Shown piece after piece: positions 24,763-33,512 of a stretch of 44,774 nucleotides of DNA (within the stretch, counting starts at the first letter, position 1; each line of letters begins with the position of its first letter). A program made the position numbers and the translations under genes. The DNA lies in contig JAILFN010000011.1 in assembly GCA_024697545.1 (NCBI GenBank), positions 1 to 44,774 of the forward strand, given 5' to 3'. The notes under the pieces are model-generated. The model was not told the origin of the DNA. It was given only the letters and a program-made list of their open reading frames with translations, and searched no databases. Source of the stretch: Ruminococcus sp. (GTDB taxonomy: Bacteria; Bacillota; Clostridia; Oscillospirales; Ruminococcaceae).

Positions 24763-25008
24763 TTGAGTAGAATTTTGGAATCAAAAGAAAGCGACAACAA
24801 ACAGTTATACCATAACAACATTCCTGTGTGGAAACGCTACACTCTGACCGTCACCGAAGCTGCCGAGTATTACCACATCGGTGAGGGCAAGCTGCGCCGT
24901 ATCGCAGAGGAGCATCCCGAGGCGGATTTTATCATACAGAACGGAAACCGCTTATTGTTCAAGAGACAGAGATTTGAGAGATTTTTGGACAATTCGACAG
25001 TTATTTGA
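24763..25008 (+). CDS. xis: Excisionase, Tn916 Xis family
   Basis: An 81-residue winged-helix DNA-bending protein that directs excision with the downstream integrase. It strongly resembles Tn916 Xis: NIPVWKRYTLTVTEAAEYYHIGEGKLRR, then a beta hairpin NGNRLLFKRQRFE. The upstream ATG (24748) is itself part of GGAGG, while the in-frame TTG at 24763 lies 8 bases after GGAGG, so TTG is the better start. It precedes the integrase by 82 bases, the usual Tn916-type order. Confidence 0.85.
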   Translation: MSRILESKESDNKQLYHNNIPVWKRYTLTVTEAAEYYHIGEGKLRRIAEEHPEADFIIQNGNRLLFKRQRFERFLDNSTVI

Positions 25009-25090
25009 TAAGGATATTGAAAAAGACCCGGATTTGTGGTACAATATAAATGCAAGTTCGGGTCTCTTTCTTGGAAAGGAGAGATTTTTA

Positions 25091-26299
25091 ATGAACGATA
25101 ACAGAAGAGACCAGAAGAACAGAAGATTAAGATTCGGAGAAAGTCAGAACTCCGACGGAAGATACCGTTATACCTATATCGATGTTTCAGGAAAGAGGAA
25201 GGACGTATACAGCTGGCGGCTCGATGCGACCGACCCGTATCCCGACGGCAGGCGACGCGATCTGTCATTGAGAGAAAAGGAGAAGAAGGTAGAAAGAAAC
25301 CTGCTTGACCAGATCCTTGCTGACGGCGGAAATTACACCGTCCTGCATCTTGTAGAAAGATACATTTCGCTGAAAACAGGTGTCAGGGACAGCACGAGAA
25401 CCGGCTACAAGACCGTTGTCAATCTTTTGAAAAAAGACCCCTTCGGGAAGATGCGTATCGACAAGGTCAAGCTTTCCGACGCCAAGCTCTGGCTGATAAA
25501 GCTGCAAAGAGAGGACGGTAAGGGTTACAGCTCGATACATTCCATTCGCGGAGTGTTGAGACCTGCGTTCCAGATGGCGGAAGACGATGACCTGATACGC
25601 AAGAATCCTTTTGGCTTTGAGCTTTCAACCATCATCGAGAATGACAGCGAGCCCCGTGAGGCACTCACCGAAAAGCAAATGGAGGAATACCTCGATTTCG
25701 TCAGGAACGATCCGTATTACAGCCGATACTATGACGTTTTATTTATTCTTTTCAATACCGGACTTCGCATTTCGGAATTTTGCGGGCTTACTGTTTCTGA
25801 CGTTGACTTTGATAATATGCGTCTGAATGTCGAGCGTCAGCTTATCCGCACACACGAGGGCAAGTACATTATTGAAAAGCCGAAAACTCAAAGCGGCGTA
25901 AGGTCGATACCTATGACAAAAGAGGTGGCTGACAGCTTTGGCAGGATAATCCTGAACCGCAAGCGTATCAAGCGAGAGCCAACGATAGGCGGCTGTGTTG
26001 GCTTCCTGTTTCTCGACAAGAATGGTATGCCCCGTATCGCAATGCACTGGGAAAAGACCATGCAGCGCATGAGGGAAAAGTTCGTGAACGAACGGCTGAG
26101 ACCTTTTCCAAAGGTAACGCCCCACGTTTGCCGGCACACCTTTTGCTCCAATATGGCAAAGCGTGGAATGAATCCCAAAATGCTTCAATACTTAATGGGA
26201 CACGCCGACGTAGGGGTAACTTTAAATACTTATACTCATATCCATTTCGAGGACGCAGAGCGTGAAATGAAGCGTGTTATCGGGAAAGAAACAGCCTGA
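25091..26299 (+). CDS. int: Tyrosine recombinase/integrase, Tn916 Int family
   Basis: A 402-residue site-specific recombinase. Residues 1-65 form the Tn916-type arm-binding domain (RRLRFGESQNSDGRYRYTYI), 80-180 the core-binding SAM-like domain, and 190-395 the catalytic domain with R226 (NTGLRISEF), H345 and R348 (TPHVCRHTF), H371 (LMGHADV) and nucleophile Y381. All catalytic residues are present, so it should be active. ATG 25091 has AAGGAG 9 bases upstream. The att region follows directly. Confidence 0.93.
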   Translation: MNDNRRDQKNRRLRFGESQNSDGRYRYTYIDVSGKRKDVYSWRLDATDPYPDGRRRDLSLREKEKKVERNLLDQILADGGNYTVLHLVERYISLKTGVRDSTRTGYKTVVNLLKKDPFGKMRIDKVKLSDAKLWLIKLQREDGKGYSSIHSIRGVLRPAFQMAEDDDLIRKNPFGFELSTIIENDSEPREALTEKQMEEYLDFVRNDPYYSRYYDVLFILFNTGLRISEFCGLTVSDVDFDNMRLNVERQLIRTHEGKYIIEKPKTQSGVRSIPMTKEVADSFGRIILNRKRIKREPTIGGCVGFLFLDKNGMPRIAMHWEKTMQRMREKFVNERLRPFPKVTPHVCRHTFCSNMAKRGMNPKMLQYLMGHADVGVTLNTYTHIHFEDAEREMKRVIGKETA

Positions 26300-26544
26300 A
26301 ACCGTGACATACAAACCAAAATGTATTAAAATTTCGTGAACAAATCGCCTGCAATTTGCCTGAAATGCTGTAAAATCAACGGCTTCACAGCTTCAAATTT
26401 ACCACAATTTTACCACCGATGAGGGCAAAAACTTGAGAAAATATGAGAAGATATGAGAAAATACGATCAAAATGACATTTTCATAAAAACGCCTCAAACG
26501 CTGTAAAATCAAGGGTTTGCGGGCTTTTGAGAGGAGGCAAGCTT
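26300..26544. other. Putative right end (att region) of the mobilizable element
   Basis: Non-coding DNA between integrase and phosphatase. It holds an imperfect 36-bp direct repeat (26358-26393 and 26491-26526) sharing GCTGTAAAATCAA, tandem TTTACCAC/TTTTACCAC units (about 26398-26418) and tandem ATATGAGAA units (26439-26459). These look like integrase arm- and core-binding sites. No promoter for the phosphatase gene is clear here. Confidence 0.5.
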
Positions 26545-27003
26545 ATGATAAAAATCTGCTTCATTTGCCACGGCAACATCTGCCGCAGCCCTATGGCGGA
26601 GTTTATAATGAAAAGACTGGTCGGTGACGCGGGACTCGATGACAGGATCGAGATATGCTCGCGCGCCATCTCGAACGAGGAGCTCGGCAATCCCGTCTAC
26701 CCGCCCGCCAAGGAAGAACTCGCCCGGCACGGGCTTTCCTGCAATGGCAAATATGCCGTTCAGCTCAAGCCCGACGACGCCGACAGATACGATATGTTCA
26801 TCATCATGGACGAGTGGAACGAGATGCGTATCGGCGGCATCCTCGGCAGATCGGTGAGCGGCAAGGTTCACAAGCTGCTTGATTTCGCAGGCGGCGGTGA
26901 CGTTGAAGACCCCTGGTATACCCGCAAATTCGATATTGCTTACAATGACATTGAGCGCGGCTGCCGCGGGCTGCTGGAGTATCTGAAAAAGGAACTATTA
27001 TAA
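26545..27003 (+). CDS. Low-molecular-weight protein-tyrosine phosphatase
   Basis: A 152-residue cytosolic phosphatase. The P-loop C-x5-R-S is CHGNICRS with nucleophile C8 and R14, and the general-acid loop is DPWY near residue 125. Such enzymes dephosphorylate protein Tyr, sometimes bacterial Tyr kinases of capsule synthesis. ATG 26545 has GAGGAGG 8 bases upstream. It is the first chromosomal gene after the mobile element, whose att region lies only a few bases before the ribosome site, so insertion probably replaced or displaced its native promoter. Confidence 0.9.
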   Translation: MIKICFICHGNICRSPMAEFIMKRLVGDAGLDDRIEICSRAISNEELGNPVYPPAKEELARHGLSCNGKYAVQLKPDDADRYDMFIIMDEWNEMRIGGILGRSVSGKVHKLLDFAGGGDVEDPWYTRKFDIAYNDIERGCRGLLEYLKKELL

Positions 27004-27095
27004 GATATATACTTTTACTCAGTGAATAAATGTGATCACTGTAAATACAGGATCTGTTTTAGTCAACCATAAATATCGACAGGAGGTCAAAGATC

Positions 27096-27905
27096 ATGAA
27101 AAGGATCATTTCGGCAGCACTGGCTGTCACAATTCTTTCGGGTGCGGCACTTTCCGCTTCTGCGGAGACCCCGAATATGCCCGCTTCTGCCTCAGCAGAG
27201 ACAACCGTGCTCGGCAAATTAGCAAAACCCGCTCTCAAAGTTGAAGCCAAAGGCAGCGACTATATCACTCTCTGTTGGAGCAAGGTAAACGGCGCTTCGG
27301 GCTACAAGATATACAAAAAGGTCGGCAGCAGCTATAAGACCGTCGGCACCGTCCGCAGTGGCAGCACCGTAAAGTTCAAGGTGAAAAATCTGAAAGCGGG
27401 CAAGCGCTATACATTCAAGGCAAGAGCCTTCAAAAAGACTTCTTCGGGAACAAAATTCAGTCCTTACAGCAAGGCACTCTATGCTTCCACAAAGCCTGAA
27501 TCTTCGACATACAAAAAGATCATAGCAAAATACAAAAAGGAACACGGAAATTCCGAAGCGTTCAGCCGCTACTTCATCGTCGATCTTGACAAAAACGGCA
27601 TAAAGGAACTTATGATAGAAAGCGATGCCTGCAACTTCGATTTCTATACCATAAGCGGCGGCAGGACTCTCTTCATAGGCAGCGAGTACTTCTTTGAATT
27701 CTCGGGGCTGTACAAGAACAGCGGTCACTATGACGCAATTACATTTTGCTCCGCCGTACACAGAGTAAACCGCCTTTCAGTCAAGAACGGTAAGCTCACC
27801 CGAAAGACGGTATACGAATGGAATGGCGACAGCAGCACAGACCCCGACACCAAAATAGATAAGTACGTCAAGGATCCTGTGGGACCGAAATACTACAACA
27901 AATAA
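27096..27905 (+). CDS. Secreted fibronectin type III protein
   Basis: A 269-residue exported protein. The signal peptide covers residues 1-24 (ending ASAE). A fibronectin-III domain spans about 45-132 (CWSKVNGASGYKIYKK, then LKAGKRYTFKARAF). The C-terminal part contains a calcium-loop-like DLDKNGIKELMIE (about residue 164), as in EF-hand-like repeats of Clostridia surface proteins. No wall anchor is visible. GGAGG precedes the start and a strong terminator follows, so it may be a single-gene unit. Its Fn3 domain resembles that at the end of the large NEAT protein. Ligand unknown. Confidence 0.75.
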   Translation: MKRIISAALAVTILSGAALSASAETPNMPASASAETTVLGKLAKPALKVEAKGSDYITLCWSKVNGASGYKIYKKVGSSYKTVGTVRSGSTVKFKVKNLKAGKRYTFKARAFKKTSSGTKFSPYSKALYASTKPESSTYKKIIAKYKKEHGNSEAFSRYFIVDLDKNGIKELMIESDACNFDFYTISGGRTLFIGSEYFFEFSGLYKNSGHYDAITFCSAVHRVNRLSVKNGKLTRKTVYEWNGDSSTDPDTKIDKYVKDPVGPKYYNK

Positions 27906-27918
27906 AAGTTCGTAAGAT

Positions 27919-27953
27919 AAAAAAGAGACAAGTTGCAGCCTGTCTCTTTTTTT
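27919..27953 (+). terminator. Rho-independent terminator
   Basis: Arms AAAAAGAGACA and TGTCTCTTTTT with a 10-base loop, ending in a T-run, 14 bases after the Fn3 gene. Confidence 0.92.
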
Positions 27954-27955
27954 GC

Positions 27956-27984
27956 TTGACATTACCACCATTAAGTAGTATAAT
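27956..27984 (+). promoter_or_regulatory. Sigma-A promoter for mnmM-recQ
   Basis: Perfect TTGACA (27956-27961), 17-bp spacer, TATAAT (27979-27984), 39 bases before the mnmM start. Confidence 0.9.
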
Positions 27985-28023
27985 TAAAAACGGAAAATAC
28001 ACAGCCGAAAGGAGACTTACTTT

Positions 28024-28593
28024 ATGCCGAGCCAGTTCGGTGCGGTGCATCTGGCACACGAGTTTTTGTCGGCGCACGTTAAAAGCGGCGACCTATGTAT
28101 AGATTGTACAGCGGGCAGGGGAAACGATACTGCGTTCCTCTGCTCGCTTGTCGGCGATGGCGGACGGGTGCTCGCTTTTGATATACAGCCCGAAGCTGTC
28201 GAAAGCACAAAAGCGCTCCTCGAAGAACGCGGATACGCCGATGTGGGTGAGGTATACCTCGAAAGCCACGCAAATGTGGACAGGTACGCCGAAGAGGGTA
28301 CCGTCAAGGCTGCGGTGTTCAACTTCGGATGGCTGCCGGGCGGCGATCACAGCATCAACACCCGCGCCGACAGCTCTGTTGAGGCGCTGAAAAAGTGCCT
28401 CAAGCTGCTCACGCCCGATGGTATCATGAGCCTTTCCGTCTACTACGGACGGGATACTGGCACCGAGGAACGCGACGCTGTCCTCGGATTCCTGCGCGGA
28501 CTGCCGCTTCGGGAATATACCGTCATAGTCAGCGAGTTTGCAAACCGCCCCAACGACCCGCCCATAAGCATCAGGGTCTATAAAGGAAGGTAA
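28024..28593 (+). CDS. mnmM: tRNA methyltransferase MnmM (YtqB family)
   Basis: A 189-residue class I SAM methyltransferase of the YtqB/MnmM family, which performs the last methylation of mnm5s2U34 in tRNA wobble positions. SAM motif: CIDCTAGRGNDTAFL (about residue 22), acidic strand FDIQPEAV, and the family-typical NFGWLPGGDHSINT (about 100) where others have NLGYLPGGDH. The end contains FANRPNDPPISIRVYKG. AAGGAG precedes the ATG; recQ follows 2 bases after its stop. Confidence 0.88.
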   Translation: MPSQFGAVHLAHEFLSAHVKSGDLCIDCTAGRGNDTAFLCSLVGDGGRVLAFDIQPEAVESTKALLEERGYADVGEVYLESHANVDRYAEEGTVKAAVFNFGWLPGGDHSINTRADSSVEALKKCLKLLTPDGIMSLSVYYGRDTGTEERDAVLGFLRGLPLREYTVIVSEFANRPNDPPISIRVYKGR

Positions 28594-28595
28594 CG

Positions 28596-30449
28596 ATGAC
28601 GAGAGAAGAACACAAGCTCGCACTGCTGAAAAAATACTTCGGACATGAAAGCTTCCGCAAGGGTCAGGCAGGCATTACCGATGCCATACTCGACGGGCGC
28701 GATGTTGCGGCGATAATGCCGACGGGCGCGGGCAAGTCGATATGCTATCAGCTGCCGTCGCTCATGCTGGGCGGTGTCACCGTCGTGGTCTCGCCGCTCA
28801 TATCGCTCATGAAGGATCAGGTCAACGCCCTATTGCAGGCGGGCATACCCGCGGCTTACATCAACAGCTCGCTGACCCCGCCGCAGATGGATATGGCTAT
28901 ATCCCGCGCAAGGCAGGGCGCTTATAAGATAATCTACGTCGCCCCCGAGCGGCTTGAAACGCAGAGCTTCCGCGACCTCGGCAGCTTCATCGACATCACG
29001 ATGATAGCCGTTGACGAGGCTCACTGCGTTTCTCAGTGGGGGCAGGATTTCCGCCCTTCCTATTTAAATATACGGGAGTACGCCGCTTCCCTCCCCCGCC
29101 GACCGATCATCGCCGCTTTCACAGCGACGGCTACCGATGCGGTAAAGCGGGATATCATCACGATGCTGGGGCTGCGCGACCCTTACTGCATAACCACGGG
29201 CTTTGACCGCGATAACCTTTACTATGCCGTAAGCGAACCGAAGGACAAGCTTGCCGAAACGGTGCGGCTCATCAAAAGCTACGACGGACAGTCGGGCATC
29301 GTCTACTGCTCCACCCGCAAGAACGTCGAGCTGGTATGCGATGAGCTGAACGCACAAGGCATACCCTGCACTCGCTATCACGCGGGTCTGCCCGACGAGG
29401 AGCGCCGCCGTAATCAGGACGACTTCATCTACGACCGCGTTCGCGTCATGGCAGCCACCAACGCTTTCGGCATGGGCATCGACAAGTCGAACATAAGCTT
29501 TGTTATACATTACAATATGCCGAAAAATATAGAGAGCTACTATCAGGAGGCGGGACGCGCGGGGCGTGACGGCAGCGAGGCTGTTTGCACCCTGCTCTTC
29601 GCCCGAAAGGACGTTCAGACCTGCAAGTTCTTCATAGAAAACTCAAACGACGAGAACGAACAGTCGGAGGAGTTCAAGCGGCGAGAATACCGCCGGCTTG
29701 ACGCTATGGTGCGCTACTGCACCTCTCCCGACTGCCTGCGCCACAGCATACTCACCTACTTCGGCGAGCAGTCGGCGGATATGTGCGCCAAGTGCTCAAA
29801 CTGCGCTTCGGGGTTCGTGTCCGAGGACGTGACCGTTGCCGCGCAGAAGATACTCTCATGCGTTTACCGCCTTGCACAGAAGGACCTGCGCATGGGCGAG
29901 GTGTTCGTCACCGATGTGCTGACAGGCTCAAAGGCGAAGAAGATAAAGGACTTCGGGGCGGACAAGCTCTCCACATACGGCATCATGGCGGACACGGGAA
30001 GACTTAAAGTAAGAGCCATCATCAACGGGCTTTGCGACAGAGGCTACCTGCGTCGCGGAGACTTTGAAGTGCTGATACTCACCGCAAAGGCGCGGGAGCT
30101 GCTGTTTGAGGGCAAACAGCTCTCAATGACCTTCAAGAAGTCCACCGCCGAGGACAAGCCGCAGGCGGCAAAGCTGACATCACGGCAGGAAAGGATAGCC
30201 GAAGACCCCGAGCTTTTCGATAAGCTGCGTGCGCTGAGAACAGAGCTTGCGTCCGAAGCGGGAGTTCCCGCCTACATCATATTCTCGGACGCCGCGCTGA
30301 TAGATATGTGCCGCGTGAAACCGCGCGATATGGACGATTTCCTGACGGTATCGGGGGTCGGCAGCGTCAAGGCGGAGCGTTACGGCGAAAAGTTCACCGC
30401 CGCCATAAGGGGATATCTTGCCGACAAGGCTTCCGAACCCGCGGTATAG
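28596..30449 (+). CDS. recQ: ATP-dependent DNA helicase RecQ
   Basis: A 617-residue superfamily 2 helicase. Walker A GAGKS at residues 44-48, DEAH box at 140-143 followed by CVSQWGQDFRPSY, motif VI near GRAGRDG. The zinc-binding RQC Cys set is present (CTSPDCLRHS, then CAKCSNC), a winged helix follows, and an HRDC domain lies at the end (about 540-610). Complete. The ribosome site GGAAGG is inside the end of mnmM, so both are cotranscribed. Confidence 0.95.
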   Translation: MTREEHKLALLKKYFGHESFRKGQAGITDAILDGRDVAAIMPTGAGKSICYQLPSLMLGGVTVVVSPLISLMKDQVNALLQAGIPAAYINSSLTPPQMDMAISRARQGAYKIIYVAPERLETQSFRDLGSFIDITMIAVDEAHCVSQWGQDFRPSYLNIREYAASLPRRPIIAAFTATATDAVKRDIITMLGLRDPYCITTGFDRDNLYYAVSEPKDKLAETVRLIKSYDGQSGIVYCSTRKNVELVCDELNAQGIPCTRYHAGLPDEERRRNQDDFIYDRVRVMAATNAFGMGIDKSNISFVIHYNMPKNIESYYQEAGRAGRDGSEAVCTLLFARKDVQTCKFFIENSNDENEQSEEFKRREYRRLDAMVRYCTSPDCLRHSILTYFGEQSADMCAKCSNCASGFVSEDVTVAAQKILSCVYRLAQKDLRMGEVFVTDVLTGSKAKKIKDFGADKLSTYGIMADTGRLKVRAIINGLCDRGYLRRGDFEVLILTAKARELLFEGKQLSMTFKKSTAEDKPQAAKLTSRQERIAEDPELFDKLRALRTELASEAGVPAYIIFSDAALIDMCRVKPRDMDDFLTVSGVGSVKAERYGEKFTAAIRGYLADKASEPAV

Positions 30450-30490
30450 CGGGAAACAGGTCGTAAACAAATGTTTTCCCGTGCTATTTT
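30446..30490 (+). terminator. Terminator after recQ
   Basis: Interrupted stem (ATAGC-GGGAAACA with TGTTTTCCC-GTGCTAT) followed by a T-rich run, overlapping the recQ stop. Confidence 0.65.
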
Positions 30491-30504
30491 GTTTAAAAAA
30501 GCCC

Positions 30505-30533
30505 TTGACATCAATGGGGAATTGTTGTATAAT
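30505..30533 (+). promoter_or_regulatory. Sigma-A promoter for the lipoprotein gene
   Basis: TTGACA (30505-30510), 17-bp spacer, TATAAT (30528-30533), 66 bases before the lipoprotein start. Confidence 0.88.
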
Positions 30534-30599
30534 TAAATGTGGCAGACATATAATAAAGAAAGGATCTGCACAGACATAAGACCGAAAGGAAACGCGAAA

Positions 30600-31505
30600 A
30601 TGAAAAAGTCATTGGCAGCTATCTGCTTCATGACAGCGCTGACTGTACTTGCAGCTTCGGGCTGCGGGAACTCAGGCAGCACAGATAAGGAAAGATCAAA
30701 GGATGTCGGCAGTTCTGTCTCGGCTGAGACCGAGGAACAGGCTGCTGCCGAAGATACTCAGACGGAAACGGCTGCCGAACAGCCGCCCGAAACGAAAACG
30801 GCAGAGACCGTTATCGGCGAGGGGCTTGAAAATACGTGCGAGCTTTTCAGCGGTGACTATACCTATAAGGTAAAGACAACATTCTCCGATACTCCCGATG
30901 AGGAGGTCGAAACCGTTATGAAAAAGCAGGGCGATAAGGTATATATAACCTATACCGAAAAGGGCTCGAAAAAGCCCGACAGAGCTTATTACTTCGACGG
31001 AACGACGGCTTATGATATCGACTTCGGACTGAAGATATATTCCAAACGCGAGGTGTGGGACGATTATAACCTTATACTCTCGCTCATCAGCAAAGACCCC
31101 GAAAATACCGAGGCTCACCCCGCCGAGGACGATGAATATTCTACCGAGCAGTATACATATCCGGGTGACACCTATATCACGGTGTTCGATTTCAGGTTCG
31201 ATAAGAAGGACAACACGCTTAAAGATTACACCGTGACCTATACCGTTGAGGGCGAGGATGATATCGTTCAGAGCTGTAAGGTGGAAAAGCTTCAGACAGG
31301 TGCTGAGATCAAGAGCGAGCCTTTGGAAAAGCTTGAAGATTTCGGCAGCTTCTCCGAGGACAGAAGGCTCAGCTTCTGTCTCGGGATATGCTCCGACTAC
31401 GGTATCAGCACCGATAATATGTATGAAATGGACATCACGACCGACGACCTGAAGCATATAGACTACGATAAATTTACCGAACTGGTATATACATACGGCA
31501 AGTGA
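30600..31505 (+). CDS. Putative lipoprotein of unknown function
   Basis: A 301-residue protein with a signal peptide and lipobox-like AASGC (Cys about residue 21). A Ser/Glu/Thr-rich spacer (about 22-75) is followed by a beta-rich domain of mainly charged residues (about 80-225) and an acidic C-terminal part. No known domain recognised; the beta pattern (alternating Y/T with charged residues) is common in extracytoplasmic clostridial lipoproteins. ATG 30600 follows AAAGGAAA. The first gene of a likely lipoprotein-CBS-dacF transcript. Confidence 0.7.
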   Translation: MKKSLAAICFMTALTVLAASGCGNSGSTDKERSKDVGSSVSAETEEQAAAEDTQTETAAEQPPETKTAETVIGEGLENTCELFSGDYTYKVKTTFSDTPDEEVETVMKKQGDKVYITYTEKGSKKPDRAYYFDGTTAYDIDFGLKIYSKREVWDDYNLILSLISKDPENTEAHPAEDDEYSTEQYTYPGDTYITVFDFRFDKKDNTLKDYTVTYTVEGEDDIVQSCKVEKLQTGAEIKSEPLEKLEDFGSFSEDRRLSFCLGICSDYGISTDNMYEMDITTDDLKHIDYDKFTELVYTYGK

Positions 31506-31529
31506 TATGCTTCACTTCCTGATTACACT

Positions 31530-31991
31530 ATGAACAATAACATACTTTCCATATTAAAGCCTAAGGCAATGATCTCATATATAAACGAGGAAACTACTGT
31601 CAGACAGGCGGTAGAGAAGATGCGAAGGCATAAATTCACGGCGGTGCCCGTCATCAACAGCCGCGGCGAGTTCGTCAAGGCTCTCGCGGAGGGCGACTTC
31701 CTGTGGTTCATGCTGCAAAATGAGATCTATGATCTCTCGGGGCTGGAGCATTACGTTGTTTCGGATATCCCGAAGAGAGTATTCTGCGAGCCTGTTTCGG
31801 TAAGCTCCACTATGGGCGATCTGTTCAGGCTGTCGATGAATCAGAACTTCGTGCCCGTCACGGACGACCGCGGCGTGTTCATCGGCATCGTTACAAGGCG
31901 CGATATATTGCAGATATGCTACGATGAGCTGCAAAGCAGCGGAAAGCTTGACACCCGTCCCGAATATGAGCGGACGGAAAAGGGCGAATAA
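31530..31991 (+). CDS. CBS-pair domain protein
   Basis: A 153-residue cytosolic protein made of two CBS motifs (about 11-60 and 80-138; KFTAVPVINSRGEFVKALAEGD and FVPVTDDRGVFIGIVTRRDI). CBS pairs bind adenine nucleotides such as AMP, ATP, c-di-AMP or SAM and sense energy or signalling state. No effector domain is attached. Ribosome site is weak; it lies 24 bases after the lipoprotein stop and 57 before the carboxypeptidase gene. Ligand unknown. Confidence 0.85.
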   Translation: MNNNILSILKPKAMISYINEETTVRQAVEKMRRHKFTAVPVINSRGEFVKALAEGDFLWFMLQNEIYDLSGLEHYVVSDIPKRVFCEPVSVSSTMGDLFRLSMNQNFVPVTDDRGVFIGIVTRRDILQICYDELQSSGKLDTRPEYERTEKGE

Positions 31992-32048
31992 ATAATAGAC
32001 CGGGACGCGGCAGAAATAAGGCGTGCCCGTTATTCTAGGAGGATAGAA

Positions 32049-33305
32049 ATGAAAAGGAAAACGGAGATAATGAAAAGCATAGCGGCAAACCACACGGGAA
32101 ACGCTGCGCTTTGCGCTATCCTTATTATGATAATGCTGCTTGCCATCGGCACGGCGGCACTGGTAGTCACAGGGCGCTCACAGATAGATGAGAACAAGCG
32201 TATGCCCGAGAAGAACATCGTCATCGAGACTTCGGACGCGGGCAATGTTCAGCAGGAGCCCGAGGAGCCCGAGGAAGTACAGCCCCTCATGATATACCCC
32301 GAGAAGGACTTCGACTTCATGAAGATGGAGCTTCCCGATGTTACCGCGAAGTATTCGGTACTGCTTGACGTTGCAAACAACAAGCTTTACACCGCGCGCA
32401 ACTACACCAAAAAGGCTTACCCCGCTTCTCTGACAAAGCTCATGACCATTATCGTGGCTATCGAGCACACAGATAACCTGAAGGACACATACAAATTCAC
32501 AAAGCAGGACATACAGTCGCTTGAGGACGAGAACGCTTCCGTTGCGGGATTCAAGGCGGGCGAGAAGGTCACAGTCGAGGATCTGCTGTACGGAGCCATG
32601 CTCCCCAGCGGTGCGGACGCGACCCTCGGACTTGCGAATTACGTTGCAGGCTCTGAAGAGGCTTTCGTAAAGCTCATGAACGACAAGGTCGAGGAGCTGG
32701 GACTTACAGGCACGCACTTCACCAACGCGAGCGGTCTGCACGACGAGGACCACTACTCCACCGCTATGGACATGGCGATGATCGTGAAGTACGGGCTTGA
32801 GACCGAGGGCGTGAGCAAGGTGTTCACCAAGATAATCTCGGCAGAGAGCTACACCACCAAGAAGTCCAACAAGAACAAGGAAGGCATACTGCTCAGCAGC
32901 ATATTCTTCCAGAGATACGAAGGATTTTTCATCGACCGTGACGAGGACGGCAGGCCTGATGCAAAGATCGTCGGCGGCAAGACGGGCTTCACCGATGAGT
33001 CGAAGTATTCCCTCGCTTCCGTTTACGAGGTCGATGGCGAGTATTACGTCTGCGTGACCCTGAAGAGTGCGGATTCGGGCAAGGCGACGATGGATAACGT
33101 TGCCATCGCCGAGAGATATCTGCCGACCTATGACCTTATCGAGCCGACCAACAAAAGCGACAGCTCCATAGCGGAGAGCAAGACCGACAGCGGCGTAGTT
33201 GACGCTACCCCCGAGCCCATCGACCAGACCGACAGCACCGAGGGCACAGAATCGGGTCCCGAAGACCAGACCGAGAGCACCGACGCTGAAGCTGCGGGCG
33301 TATAA
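32049..33305 (+). CDS. D-alanyl-D-alanine carboxypeptidase, DacF-like
   Basis: A 418-residue penicillin-binding protein-type peptidase. A membrane segment covers about residues 20-42. The catalytic SxxK is S127-L-T-K130 (YPASLTKLMT), the KTG triad is K311-T-G (GGKTGFTD). The middle S-x-N motif reads S187-G-A189, with Ala where DacA-type enzymes have Asn; some clostridial relatives appear to share this form. A long acidic, Ser/Thr-rich tail (about 365-418) replaces the usual amphipathic anchor. It trims D-Ala from muropeptides outside the membrane. AGGAGG precedes the start; a terminator follows. Confidence 0.88.
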   Translation: MKRKTEIMKSIAANHTGNAALCAILIMIMLLAIGTAALVVTGRSQIDENKRMPEKNIVIETSDAGNVQQEPEEPEEVQPLMIYPEKDFDFMKMELPDVTAKYSVLLDVANNKLYTARNYTKKAYPASLTKLMTIIVAIEHTDNLKDTYKFTKQDIQSLEDENASVAGFKAGEKVTVEDLLYGAMLPSGADATLGLANYVAGSEEAFVKLMNDKVEELGLTGTHFTNASGLHDEDHYSTAMDMAMIVKYGLETEGVSKVFTKIISAESYTTKKSNKNKEGILLSSIFFQRYEGFFIDRDEDGRPDAKIVGGKTGFTDESKYSLASVYEVDGEYYVCVTLKSADSGKATMDNVAIAERYLPTYDLIEPTNKSDSSIAESKTDSGVVDATPEPIDQTDSTEGTESGPEDQTESTDAEAAGV

Positions 33306-33318
33306 TATACAAAGAATG

Positions 33319-33353
33319 AATGAGCCGGACCCAAAAAGTCCGGCTCATTTTTT
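33319..33353 (+). terminator. Rho-independent terminator after the carboxypeptidase gene
   Basis: Perfect 12-bp arms AATGAGCCGGAC/GTCCGGCTCATT followed by a T-run. It ends the plus-strand block before the convergent minus-strand genes. Confidence 0.93.
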
Positions 33354-33512
33354 GTCTCATTTTCTCAGGACTATATATTAACGATCGTGACAAACGAACA
33401 ATGCTGCGGTATGATGTTTACTATAGTCGCAGACCGTTAAACTCACGTTGAAAAACTATCCGAAGATCCGCAGCCTCGTGAAAATGGGGGTTGTCGGGTT
33501 TTGGTGTTTGTA

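Noticed and set aside
22022..26544. Full integrative conjugative element
   Set aside because: Only mobilization and recombination genes are present; no coupling protein, VirB4-like ATPase or other secretion genes were seen, so it is called mobilizable only.
30600..31505. Interpretation of the lipoprotein as a solute-binding protein
   Set aside because: No binding-protein fold pattern and no ABC genes nearby.
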